Source: Flavobacteriaceae bacterium | GTDB taxonomy: Bacteria; Bacteroidota; Bacteroidia; Flavobacteriales; Flavobacteriaceae | Direction: 5' to 3' | Assembly: GCA_029238515.1 (NCBI GenBank) | Contig: JAQWFW010000025.1 | Span: 1-52,335 of the forward strand | Length of the DNA: 52,335 nucleotides | Shown: positions 18,828 to 26,451 of the stretch, in pieces | Layout: each line of letters begins with the position of its first letter | Numbering within the stretch: the first letter of the stretch is position 1 | Position numbers and translations under genes: made by a program | The notes under the pieces: generated by a model | Told to the model about the DNA's origin: nothing | Seen by the model: the letters and a program-made list of their open reading frames with translations, nothing else | Databases searched by the model: none

Positions 18828-19247
18828 TTATTCTTCCTTTTCAGTTGAAATCTCCTGATCTGAGGTGCCAAAAATATCGAGTGATACCAATAAATTGTAC
18901 CAACGCAACAATTTCTTTATATCGCTTGGATAAACGCGATCTTCATCAAAATTTGGAAGCACCGAGAATAAGTATTCTTCCAAATCATCTTTTGATGCAT
19001 TAGGCGAAGTAGAGGTTTCCGTTCCGTTTTCTTTTTCATAAATCTTATCAAAAACCTCTGATAAAGAAATCTCACCATCTAAAGTATAAATCGAAATATC
19101 ACTGAGTAAACTTAGGTTTTTATCAGCTTTTACGAAGGTTCTTTTTTGATCTAAAAATGACTCTACAATGTAACCACCGCGACTAGGATTAATGAGTTTG
19201 TAGAGTCCAGGTTTTTTTGAAATTGCTAAAATATTGTCTAATGCCAT
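18828..19247 (-). CDS. DUF5606 domain protein
   Basis: A 139-residue protein beginning MALDNILAISKKPGLYKLI. The SRGGYIVESF element and the later NLSLLSDISIYT stretch match the DUF5606 family of Bacteroidota, whose function is unknown. There is no signal peptide. The C-terminal 50 residues are acidic and carry a helix with LLRWYNLLVSLD. It starts 11 nt after the def stop and is almost certainly co-transcribed with def, a common pairing in this phylum. Confidence 0.85.
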   Translation of the reverse strand: MALDNILAISKKPGLYKLINPSRGGYIVESFLDQKRTFVKADKNLSLLSDISIYTLDGEISLSEVFDKIYEKENGTETSTSPNASKDDLEEYLFSVLPNFDEDRVYPSDIKKLLRWYNLLVSLDIFGTSDQEISTEKEE

Positions 19248-19258
19248 GAAACTTTAGT

Positions 19259-19852
19259 TTAAAATCTTTTTTTGGAAACTTTAGGAAAACGCATACGGTA
19301 GTCGACACTGATTTTTCCTTTGGAAATGGATGTCAACTTGCTCTTGAGTAGCCGTTTTTTTAATGAAGAAACTTTATCGGTAAATAAAACTCCTTCTATA
19401 TGATCATATTCGTGTTGAATGACACGAGCAATAAGACCACCAAACTCTTCTGTATGTGTTTCAAAATTTTCATCTTGGTAACGTATTTTTATATGTGGCT
19501 TTCTCAACACATCCTCACGCACATTGGGGATACTCAAACACCCTTCATTGAATGCCCATTCTTCGCCAGTTTCTTCTAAAATTTCAGGGTTTATAAACGT
19601 TTTTTTGAAGGATTTGAGTGCTTTTCTTTCAGCTTCGGAATACGACTCATCTTCAGCAAAAGGTGCTGTATCAACTAAGAATATTCGAACAGATAATCCA
19701 ATTTGTGGAGCAGCCAATCCTACGCCATATGCGCCATACATGGTTTCGTACATGTTCGTTATCAAGGATTTTAGATCTGGATAATCTGCTGTGACTTCTT
19801 TGGCTCTTTTTTTAAGAACAGGATCTCCATACGCTACAATAGGCAATATCAT
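19259..19852 (-). CDS. def: Peptide deformylase
   Basis: The enzyme removes the formyl group from the N-terminus of new proteins using a metal ion (usually Fe2+). All three motifs are intact: GVGLAAPQIG (about 43-52), EGCLSIP with the metal cysteine near 104, and QHEYDH with the two metal histidines near 146-150. The 197 residues include a Bacteroidota-typical insertion (FAEDESYSEAERKALKSF) between motifs 1 and 2. It has its own promoter and leads a reverse run with the DUF5606, MATE, small protein and PAP2 genes. Confidence 0.97.
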   Translation of the reverse strand: MILPIVAYGDPVLKKRAKEVTADYPDLKSLITNMYETMYGAYGVGLAAPQIGLSVRIFLVDTAPFAEDESYSEAERKALKSFKKTFINPEILEETGEEWAFNEGCLSIPNVREDVLRKPHIKIRYQDENFETHTEEFGGLIARVIQHEYDHIEGVLFTDKVSSLKKRLLKSKLTSISKGKISVDYRMRFPKVSKKRF

Positions 19853-19872
19853 TCTATAAATTATTTTGATGC

Positions 19873-19904
19873 CAAAAATACAACTCTCAAATTTTATAAA
19901 ACAA
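19873..19904 (-). promoter_or_regulatory. Promoter of def
   Basis: Read on the reverse strand, TTG (complement 19902-19904), 21 nt and TATTTTTG (complement 19873-19880) match the consensus. The def ATG follows 20 nt later. Confidence 0.7.
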
Positions 19905-19915
19905 TGGAAGCTAAA

Positions 19916-20326
19916 TTATTTGCGGTTCAAATAGGACTGAAGGATGAGGGTTGCACTAATTTCATCGACTACAGCTTTGTTTTGGCGTTTCTTTTTTTTC
20001 ATCCCACTGTCTATCATCGTTTGAAAAGCCATTTTTGAAGTAAAACGCTCATCCTCTCTTTCGATCGCAATGTCAGGGAATGTATTTCTCAAAGTTTTAA
20101 GAAACGGTTGTATGAGTTGTTCACTCTCGGAAGGTTTATTATTCATTTGCTTAGGTAAACCAACAACAAAAGTTTCAACAGTTACTTTAGAACAATAGTC
20201 TTTTAAGAAAGAAATAAGGGATTTTGTTTCAACTGTTGTTAGTGCAGAAGCAATCAATTTAAGCGGATCAGTAATTGCGATACCTGTGCGCTTTTTTCCA
20301 AAATCTAATGCTAAGATTATACCCAT
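19916..20326 (-). CDS. ruvX: Holliday-junction resolvase-like RuvX (YqgF)
   Basis: RuvX is an RNase H-fold nuclease family linked to pre-16S rRNA 5' processing (and earlier to Holliday junctions). The 136 residues match. LALDFGKKRTGIAITD near the N-terminus carries the first acidic residue, VVGLPKQMNNK is the second conserved strand, EREDERFTS is the third motif, and AVVDEISATLILQSYL is the final motif. It lies 63 nt upstream of def in the same direction. The -7 element sits only 5 nt before the ATG. Confidence 0.94.
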   Translation of the reverse strand: MGIILALDFGKKRTGIAITDPLKLIASALTTVETKSLISFLKDYCSKVTVETFVVGLPKQMNNKPSESEQLIQPFLKTLRNTFPDIAIEREDERFTSKMAFQTMIDSGMKKKKRQNKAVVDEISATLILQSYLNRK

Positions 20327-20331
20327 CAGAA

Positions 20332-20339
20332 CAAAAATA
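20332..20339 (-). promoter_or_regulatory. -7 element of ruvX, very close to the start codon
   Basis: The reverse strand reads TATTTTTG, an exact TAnnTTTG. Only 5 nt separate it from the ruvX ATG, so the message may be leaderless or nearly so. A TTC in place of TTG lies 20 nt upstream. Confidence 0.45.
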
Positions 20340-20423
20340 CAACTTCAAACAATTAAGATGAACATAAAAAATATATTTTATAAAAACTAAGCCAAACTTT
20401 TATGCCTTTTTTTGAATATGCTC

Positions 20424-20431
20424 TATATTTG
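20424..20431 (+). promoter_or_regulatory. -7 element of dapD; decides the start codon
   Basis: TATATTTG matches the consensus and ends 19 nt before the ATG at 20451. An alternative upstream TTG start (20412) would lie before this element, so the downstream ATG is preferred. Confidence 0.5.
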
Positions 20432-20450
20432 TTGCTCAAAACATGACCAT

Positions 20451-21266
20451 ATGACTGCTTTACAGCAAACCATTGAAGCTGCTTGGGAAAATCGAGCATT
20501 ACTTAAAGAAGAAAATACACAATCAGCCATCAGAGAAATCGTCTCTATGTTGGACGAAGGCACACTCCGTGTTGCTGAACCAGTAGCAACAGGATGGCAA
20601 GTGAATGAATGGGTAAAAAAAGCCGTAGTGATGTATTTTCCAATACAAACTATGGAAACTATTGAAGTTGGCCCATTTGAATTTCACGATAAAATTCCGC
20701 TGAAAAAAGACTACAAAGCCAAAGGTATTCGTGTTGTTCCTCATGCTGTGGCACGCCACGGAGCATATATATCTTCGGGCACAATTTTAATGCCAAGTTA
20801 TGTCAATATTGGTGCTTATGTAGATAAGGGTACTATGGTTGATACATGGGCCACTGTAGGTAGCTGTGCACAAATTGGAAAAAACGTTCATCTTTCTGGA
20901 GGTGTTGGTATTGGTGGTGTTTTAGAACCCCTTCAAGCCGCACCAGTCATTATTGAAGATGATGCTTTTATTGGTTCGCGATGTATTGTTGTTGAGGGTG
21001 TTCGTGTAGAAAAAGAAGCAGTTTTGGGTGCAAATGTAGTCCTCACAGGTTCAACAAAAATTATAGATGTTACAGGTCCAGAACCCATTGAGCTTAAAGG
21101 GGTTGTTCCTTCGCGCTCTGTAGTAATTCCTGGAAGTTACACCAAAAAATTTCCATCTGGAGATTTTAATGTGCCTTGTGCGCTCATTATCGGAAAACGA
21201 AAAGAGAGTACAAATAAAAAAACCTCTTTGAATGATGCGCTAAGGACGCACAATGTAGCGGTTTAA
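20451..21266 (+). CDS. dapD: 2,3,4,5-tetrahydropyridine-2,6-dicarboxylate N-succinyltransferase
   Basis: The enzyme succinylates tetrahydrodipicolinate in the succinylase branch of diaminopimelate and lysine synthesis. The start at 20451 gives MTALQQTIEAAWENR and 271 residues, the usual family form. Left-handed beta-helix hexapeptide repeats run through the centre (WATVGSCAQIGKNVHLSGGV), and the C-terminal half has family motifs such as VVPSRSVVIPGSY. It overlaps the GT9 gene that follows (TAATG). lysA lies at 49.3 kb, so the pathway is split. Confidence 0.96.
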   Translation: MTALQQTIEAAWENRALLKEENTQSAIREIVSMLDEGTLRVAEPVATGWQVNEWVKKAVVMYFPIQTMETIEVGPFEFHDKIPLKKDYKAKGIRVVPHAVARHGAYISSGTILMPSYVNIGAYVDKGTMVDTWATVGSCAQIGKNVHLSGGVGIGGVLEPLQAAPVIIEDDAFIGSRCIVVEGVRVEKEAVLGANVVLTGSTKIIDVTGPEPIELKGVVPSRSVVIPGSYTKKFPSGDFNVPCALIIGKRKESTNKKTSLNDALRTHNVAV

Positions 21267-22309
21267 TGAAAATTCTCATCATACAACAGAAAATGATCGG
21301 TGATGTTTTAACATCAACTATTCTGTTTGATGTTATTAAAAAAAAATATCCTGATGCTGAGCTGCATTTCCTTTTAAACACCCATACTTTCCCTGTGGTG
21401 GAAAACCACCCACACATAGATAATATAATTTTCTTTTCGCCAAAAGAGGAACAAAACTACTGGGAATTACTAAAATTTTTGTGGCGCATCAAAAAACAAA
21501 AATACGACGTTGTTATAGATATTTATGGAAAGCTAAGCAGCAATTTAATTTCCATGTTTTCTGGTGCAAAAACAAAAATATCATACTACAAACCCTACAC
21601 ATCTTTTATTTATACCCACCCTATTAAGAGACTTAAAACTGCTGAAAATGGATTGAGCTTAGCACTGGAAAATAGATTAAAATTACTTACCGCTTTAGAT
21701 ATAGATTTTATGGAGTTATCTCCTAAAATTCACCTTACGAAAACAGAAAAAGAAAACGCTAAGTCATTTCTGCAAAAAAATGGAATTCGTTTAGATCATC
21801 CCATGGCGATGATTAGTGTTTTGGGGAGTAGTGCTTCCAAAACTTACCCCAAACACTATATGGTAAAACTGATTCAAGAGCTCGCAAAAGTTGAAAATAT
21901 TCAAATTTTATTTAATTATATCCCAGCACAAAAAAATGAAGTTGAAGAGGTTTACAAAAATTGTAATCCAGAAACTAGGAATAAAATACTCATCGATGTT
22001 TATGCAAAAAGTTTAAGAGATTTTATTGCTGTCACACACCACTGTAATGTCGTTGTTGGGAATGAAGGGGGAGCTATAAACATGGCTAAAGCTTTGGATA
22101 TTCCTACATTTGCAGTGTTTTCTCCAAAAATCAACAAAAAAAATTGGTTGGGAAAACAAGAACTCAACAGGCACTTTGCAATTGGAGTTGAGGACATTTT
22201 GGACACTAAAGACCGTGAAAACTTGAACTCCGAAGAACTTTATGCAAAAATGCAACCCGAACAGATTGTACATAAACTCAAGGCATTCATTGAGAAATTT
22301 TTGAACTAA
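21266..22309 (+). CDS. Glycosyltransferase family 9 (heptosyltransferase-like)
   Basis: This GT-B enzyme of the ADP-heptose:LPS heptosyltransferase family is 347 residues long. The N-terminus MKILIIQQKMIGDVLTST holds the GT9 nucleotide-sugar loop, and the C-terminal GNEGGAINMAKALDIPTFAVF is the family donor-binding region. It overlaps dapD at its start and abuts the convergent yrbL-like gene. It is likely to add a sugar to the LPS inner core. Whether the donor is a heptose or another sugar is not visible. A run of nine A lies at 21338-21346. Confidence 0.88.
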   Translation: MKILIIQQKMIGDVLTSTILFDVIKKKYPDAELHFLLNTHTFPVVENHPHIDNIIFFSPKEEQNYWELLKFLWRIKKQKYDVVIDIYGKLSSNLISMFSGAKTKISYYKPYTSFIYTHPIKRLKTAENGLSLALENRLKLLTALDIDFMELSPKIHLTKTEKENAKSFLQKNGIRLDHPMAMISVLGSSASKTYPKHYMVKLIQELAKVENIQILFNYIPAQKNEVEEVYKNCNPETRNKILIDVYAKSLRDFIAVTHHCNVVVGNEGGAINMAKALDIPTFAVFSPKINKKNWLGKQELNRHFAIGVEDILDTKDRENLNSEELYAKMQPEQIVHKLKAFIEKFLN

Positions 22310-22900
22310 TTAAATTTTCAAATACTTCCTCTGATCTTCTATGCTATCAAAATGCCACTTTTTGAAGGTTCGATTGACCTTTTTTTTGGAAAAATAATAA
22401 AACCAATCGGCAAAAGGAAAAAAGTCTCTATGGCCTATGCCATCTACAATGACAAGCTCTACTGTTCCATCATTTTTTATTCGACAACAAATATTTCTGG
22501 CACGTAAATCTCTTGTGAATACTTTATGCTTAATCATCTGTTTTTTTAGAATCTTTAAAGCATCTTCAAGTTTATTGTCATCGATAGAATTGTCTTTGGT
22601 AAGATAGTATTCTAAAGTTTTAGAAATTTCATTTGTAGTTTCATCGCGAACCAAATCAAAGACTTGACCCAAACCCAAATTAGTGTCAATTTCTTGACGA
22701 AAATCAGCATAAAAAGGAAATTGAAAATTTACTTTTGATCGTTTTGATAATTTTTTAAAATATTTCAGCTCTTTTTCAGTGTAATCCCGTGTAGTTTCTA
22801 CCCTAGGAATTTTTACACAAAATTGATCATTAAGGGGGTGTTCGTAACAAAATCGGATTTCGCCCTCACCGATAAAATGATTCTTTTCTAAATAAATCAC
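22310..22900 (-). CDS. YrbL-family kinase-like protein
   Basis: The 196-residue protein matches the YrbL family, named from a PhoP-regulated enterobacterial protein of unknown role with a protein-kinase-like fold. Visible kinase-type pieces are a conserved FCVKIPR lysine motif (about 27-33) and TRDLRARNICCR, resembling an HxDxxxxN catalytic loop with R in place of H. VIVDGIGH follows, resembling a DFG-like metal motif. The start is a GTG at 22898-22900. It abuts the GT9 gene and lies in the LPS block, so phosphorylation of a core sugar is possible. That is an inference. Confidence 0.8.
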   Translation of the reverse strand: MIYLEKNHFIGEGEIRFCYEHPLNDQFCVKIPRVETTRDYTEKELKYFKKLSKRSKVNFQFPFYADFRQEIDTNLGLGQVFDLVRDETTNEISKTLEYYLTKDNSIDDNKLEDALKILKKQMIKHKVFTRDLRARNICCRIKNDGTVELVIVDGIGHRDFFPFADWFYYFSKKKVNRTFKKWHFDSIEDQRKYLKI

Positions 22901-22922
22901 AAAACAAAATTAAATGGTGAAA

Positions 22923-22952
22923 CAAAATTAATGTTAAGTATTTAATTATCAA
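22923..22952 (-). promoter_or_regulatory. Promoter of the yrbL-like gene
   Basis: On the reverse strand TTG (complement 22950-22952), a 19-nt spacer and TAATTTTG (complement 22923-22930) match the consensus. A second TAATTTTG copy lies 18 nt downstream (complement 22905-22912). Confidence 0.65.
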
Positions 22953-22984
22953 ATCTTTAGATGATGTTTATTATTCCTCCTGTT

Positions 22985-23013
22985 TTGTTAATTAATTATT
23001 TACCATATCTTTG
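22985..23013 (+). promoter_or_regulatory. Promoter of the nucleotidyltransferase gene
   Basis: TTG at 22985-22987, 18 nt, then TATCTTTG at 23006-23013. It overlaps an apparent upstream TTG start, so the ATG at 23038 is taken as the true start. It is divergent from the yrbL promoter, 32 bp away. Confidence 0.7.
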
Positions 23014-23037
23014 ATCCTTAATTCAGAATGTAAAAAC

Positions 23038-23718
23038 ATGAAAATCATAATACTCGCTGCTGGAATGGGTTCACGACTTGGTAATCCTTTTCCAAAACCA
23101 CTAACAGTTTTAAAAAACGGCAAAAGTATTATGGGCATGCAAATTGAAAACATTGCGACTCATTATGACATTGATGATATAAATGTAGTTGTTGGTTTCA
23201 AAAAGAATCTGATCATGGAGCGTTTCCCTGAGCTGACTTATATTTATAATCCATTTTTTGACCGAACAAACACGTCTAAAAGTTTGTTGAGAGCTTTAAA
23301 GAAAAATAAAGATAAATCTGTGCTTTGGTTTAATGGTGATGTTGTATTTGATGCAAAGTTGTTGGATATTTTAAATGAATACATTGAAAAAAATGAGTCT
23401 TTTGTAGCTGTCAACCCAAGTAAAGTTGGGGAAGAGGAAGTAAAATACACCTTAGAAAATGGCTACATTAAAGAGCTTTCAAAAACTGTAAAACATGGTT
23501 TGGGCGAAGCTGTAGGTATAAATTTCATTTCTTCCAATGATGTTGAAACTTTTATCAATCGTTTGGAAGAATGTACAAATGACGACTATTTTGAACGTGG
23601 CTTAGAAATAGCTATTGAAAAAGATAATTTGAAAATTAATGCAGTAGATATTTCAAAATTTAACTGTATGGAAATCGATTTTGTTGAAGATTTAAATGAA
23701 GTTAATAAGTCGTTGTAA
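23038..23718 (+). CDS. Sugar/polyol-phosphate nucleotidyltransferase (LicC-like)
   Basis: This is a GT-A-fold nucleotidyltransferase of 226 residues. It opens with IILAAGMGSRLG and FPKPLTVL, the pyrophosphorylase signature, and has NGDVVF near the centre, a metal-binding motif. Its size and NTSKSLLRAL resemble LicC-type CTP:phosphocholine cytidylyltransferases. It overlaps the next gene, a CDP-glycerol glycerophosphotransferase-like enzyme, by one base. It may therefore make the CDP-activated donor (CDP-glycerol, CDP-ribitol or CDP-choline) used by that partner. Family is certain. The substrate is inferred from the neighbour. Confidence 0.82.
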   Translation: MKIIILAAGMGSRLGNPFPKPLTVLKNGKSIMGMQIENIATHYDIDDINVVVGFKKNLIMERFPELTYIYNPFFDRTNTSKSLLRALKKNKDKSVLWFNGDVVFDAKLLDILNEYIEKNESFVAVNPSKVGEEEVKYTLENGYIKELSKTVKHGLGEAVGINFISSNDVETFINRLEECTNDDYFERGLEIAIEKDNLKINAVDISKFNCMEIDFVEDLNEVNKSL

Positions 23719-24761
23719 TGAAATTTATTTTATTCTGCTTGAATAATTATGCGTTTGCGATATTAAATCCAATCAAAGAAGTTTTAATTGAAGAAAATCA
23801 TGACTTTTTATGGTACGTAGGACCAAAAGTCAAGGAAGATTTTCCATACAAATCAGAGCCACACACATCGTCTATTCAAAGCTTGAGAGCATATAAAAGT
23901 GATGTAATTTTTGCTCCTGGAAATGAAGTTCCATTTTTTTTGAGAGGTCTCAAAACACAAATTTTTCATGGTTTTGCCGGAGAAAAAAAAGGCCATTTTA
24001 GAATACGAGAATATTTCGATTTGTATTTGACTCAAGGACCATATTTCACGAATCGATTTAATGAATTAAAAAAAATACACAAGGATTTTGATGTTATTGA
24101 AACCGGGTGGCCAAAATTAGATATTTACTACAAAAAGCACGAAAGCTTCAATGCCGAAAAGCAACATTTAATTGATACACACAAGAGCAAAAAAATAATT
24201 CTTTATGCACCAACGTTTTCGCCCAAACTGACCTCGGCTCCATTTTTAATTGAAGAAATTAAAGATTTGGCCAAGAATAAAGAATATCTCGTTCTTTTAA
24301 AGTTTCATCCCCTCATGGACAAAAAATGGATTTTTGAATATGAACAACTGGCTAATACCACTGAAAATATTATTTTCCTAAAGGATAAGGATATAACCAA
24401 GTTTTTGATCATTTCGGACCTCATTGTTAGTGACACCTCTTCTGTTGTATACGAGTTTTTATTGTTAAATAAACCCGTAATCACGTTCAACAGTATTTCA
24501 ACTCAAATTTCTTGGAAAAACCTAAAAACCTACAAAAATTTGGATAAAGAAGTAACTGAAACTCTATCTAAAGATCATTATGCCAAATTTCGGAAAAACA
24601 TCATCAAAGATTACCATCCGTACGAAGATGGAAAGTCTGCTCGACGCATGGTTGAAGCAGTTGTGAACTACTTAAAAACAAATAAAATTCCAACAAAACG
24701 AAAAATCTCCAACTTTAGGAAGTTAAAAACCTATTATAAAATCCTAAACAACAAAATCTAG
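23718..24761 (+). CDS. CDP-glycerol glycerophosphotransferase-family protein
   Basis: The 347-residue protein belongs to the family of TagB/TagF polyol-phosphate transferases of teichoic acid synthesis. Visible motifs are HGFAGEKKGHFR (the H-G of the active site), a downstream ETGWPKLD, ILYAPTFSP, LLKFHPLMD (HP motif) and SDLIVSDTSSVVYEFL (SDxSS donor-binding motif). There is no signal peptide. It is translationally coupled to the nucleotidyltransferase and is unusual in a Gram-negative, where it may add glycerol- or ribitol-phosphate to LPS or capsule. Confidence 0.85.
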   Translation: MKFILFCLNNYAFAILNPIKEVLIEENHDFLWYVGPKVKEDFPYKSEPHTSSIQSLRAYKSDVIFAPGNEVPFFLRGLKTQIFHGFAGEKKGHFRIREYFDLYLTQGPYFTNRFNELKKIHKDFDVIETGWPKLDIYYKKHESFNAEKQHLIDTHKSKKIILYAPTFSPKLTSAPFLIEEIKDLAKNKEYLVLLKFHPLMDKKWIFEYEQLANTTENIIFLKDKDITKFLIISDLIVSDTSSVVYEFLLLNKPVITFNSISTQISWKNLKTYKNLDKEVTETLSKDHYAKFRKNIIKDYHPYEDGKSARRMVEAVVNYLKTNKIPTKRKISNFRKLKTYYKILNNKI

Positions 24762-24781
24762 CTTAAGAGCAGAAAGTTTTG

Positions 24782-25540
24782 CTATTTCCTCCAGAATTTA
24801 AGCTGCTTTTTTAGTTTTCGTCTTCTGTGGTAAGATTTCTGAAATTGTTCTGTAGATGCCCACATTAAGGCATTAATTTTATCAAAATCATAATTCGTAA
24901 TTTTAGATAATTCATCACTCATGATTTCAACCATTGAAGAATGGATAGTGAGTTTTCTGTAGTTGTTGATACACTCCTCAAAGGATAATTGCTTGAACCG
25001 CATTCGGTTCAAATCAACCAAGAAGAAATGATACTGATTACCAACTTTTTTAATAAGGGTATTTCCAGGAGAGTGATCTAAAAACAAGACCCCTTTATTG
25101 TGGAGTTCGTTGGTAAAACGAGTAAAGGCCCTCAAAATGTTTTCGTAGTCTGGATAATCAAAATTTTTAGTCAAATCCCTGTATGTCAAGTCACTGTCTA
25201 ATTGTTCTGAGATATAAAAACTTTTGTTGATTAAGCCGTATTTCTTGAATTCAAAAAACGCAATAGGTTCAGGTGTTCCAATTCCCAAAGACAAAAGACG
25301 GTGCGCAAAGGTATAAGACCGTTCAGCTTTACTTTTTCTGAAAAAAGTATAGGCAATACGATTGATAACGTTTGGTCTCTTGAAGGATTTAATGCAAAGA
25401 GGTTTATCGTTTAAATTAATAGCTTTGATTTTATTTCGAGAGCCAAATGCATTAGGATCATCAAGCGAATCAAAATTGGTAACGAGCGAAAAAATATCTT
25501 CTTTTTGATTTGTATATGCTTGGTTGAGACTAAACTTCAT
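24782..25540 (-). CDS. Kdo/LPS kinase-like protein (InaA/WaaP family)
   Basis: A 252-residue kinase-fold protein, starting from the ATG at 25538-25540 rather than an upstream TTG that adds seven residues. Kinase features are CIKSFKRP (nucleotide-binding lysine), a catalytic loop LFLDHSPGNTLI (Asp and Asn spaced as in HxDxxxxN) and FLVDLNRMRF (DFG-like). The pattern matches LPS core kinases (KdkA/WaaP type) that phosphorylate Kdo or heptose. It converges on the CDP-glycerol transferase gene (20-nt gap). The exact sugar target is inferred. Confidence 0.82.
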   Translation of the reverse strand: MKFSLNQAYTNQKEDIFSLVTNFDSLDDPNAFGSRNKIKAINLNDKPLCIKSFKRPNVINRIAYTFFRKSKAERSYTFAHRLLSLGIGTPEPIAFFEFKKYGLINKSFYISEQLDSDLTYRDLTKNFDYPDYENILRAFTRFTNELHNKGVLFLDHSPGNTLIKKVGNQYHFFLVDLNRMRFKQLSFEECINNYRKLTIHSSMVEIMSDELSKITNYDFDKINALMWASTEQFQKSYHRRRKLKKQLKFWRK

Positions 25541-25680
25541 TAAAAATTTAATTTTGCTCAAAAATACTAAACAAAAGCAAGACTTTACTGCATAAAACTG
25601 AAATAACTACGTTATTGTAGTACTGAATTTCATCAGTCTTTGTAATTTGATTATTTTTGAATCTGTGAAAAACTAATTTT

Positions 25681-26451
25681 GTGTCCATAAAACTTTCGGC
25701 CGTTATCATTACCTTCAATGAGGAGGAACATTTGGAAAAGTGTCTTGTATCACTGCAAGATGTTGCCGATGAAATTGTAGTGGTGGACTCCTACTCTACC
25801 GACAATACAAAACAGATATGTGAACGCTTCGGTGTTCGTTTTATGGAACAGTCGTTTCTGGGGTATAAAGAACAAAAAAACTTTGCTTTAGCACAGACAA
25901 AATATGATTATATACTGTCTTTAGATGGTGATGAAGCGCTATCAGAACCATTAAAAAAATCGATTTTAGATGTTAAGGATAATTGGATTAAAGATGGATA
26001 CTATTGCAACCGTTTAAACAATTATTGTGGACAATGGATCAAACATTCTGACTGGTACCCAGACCGAAAATTACGGCTATTTAAAAAAGACAGTGGAACG
26101 TGGAAAGGTATCAATCCGCATGATTGCTTCACATTAAAAGATGGCAAAAAAAGTGGATATATCAAAGGCGATTTATTGCATTGGATCTATAAAGACTATG
26201 AAGAGCACAACCAAAAAATTGAACGGTTCTCAAGTATTGCTGCACAAGCTTATTTCGAGTTGGGCATTAAGTCATCTTTACTAAAAATCTTATGGCGACC
26301 AAGTTGGGCTTTTTTTAAGGCCTATATCCTAAGACGTGGGTTTTTGGACGGATTCAATGGTTGGGTGATTTGTATTCAGACGTATAATGTGACCTTTTTG
26401 AAATATATTAAACTTCGTGAGTTGTGGCAACAAAAGAACATGAAAAGATGA
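25681..26451 (+). CDS. Glycosyltransferase family 2 (WaaE/KdtX-like)
   Basis: The 256-residue GT-A enzyme has the GT2 core at its N-terminus: LSAVIITFNEEEHLEKCL, VVDSYSTDNT and the LSLDGDEALS metal-binding motif near residue 82. The rest (YCNRLNNYCGQWIKHSDWYPDRK) is typical of WaaE/KdtX-type LPS core beta-glucosyltransferases. The start is a GTG at 25681. It overlaps the following GT4 start by 4 nt (ATGA). This and the Kdo-kinase-like gene suggest inner-core assembly. Confidence 0.88.
   Translation: MSIKLSAVIITFNEEEHLEKCLVSLQDVADEIVVVDSYSTDNTKQICERFGVRFMEQSFLGYKEQKNFALAQTKYDYILSLDGDEALSEPLKKSILDVKDNWIKDGYYCNRLNNYCGQWIKHSDWYPDRKLRLFKKDSGTWKGINPHDCFTLKDGKKSGYIKGDLLHWIYKDYEEHNQKIERFSSIAAQAYFELGIKSSLLKILWRPSWAFFKAYILRRGFLDGFNGWVICIQTYNVTFLKYIKLRELWQQKNMKR

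Noticed and set aside
20412-20450. Thirteen extra residues on dapD from a TTG
   Set aside because: A -7 element lies inside this stretch, and MTALQQTIE is the family start.
23011-23037. Nine extra residues on the nucleotidyltransferase
   Set aside because: The promoter's -7 element ends at 23013, so transcription would begin after this TTG.
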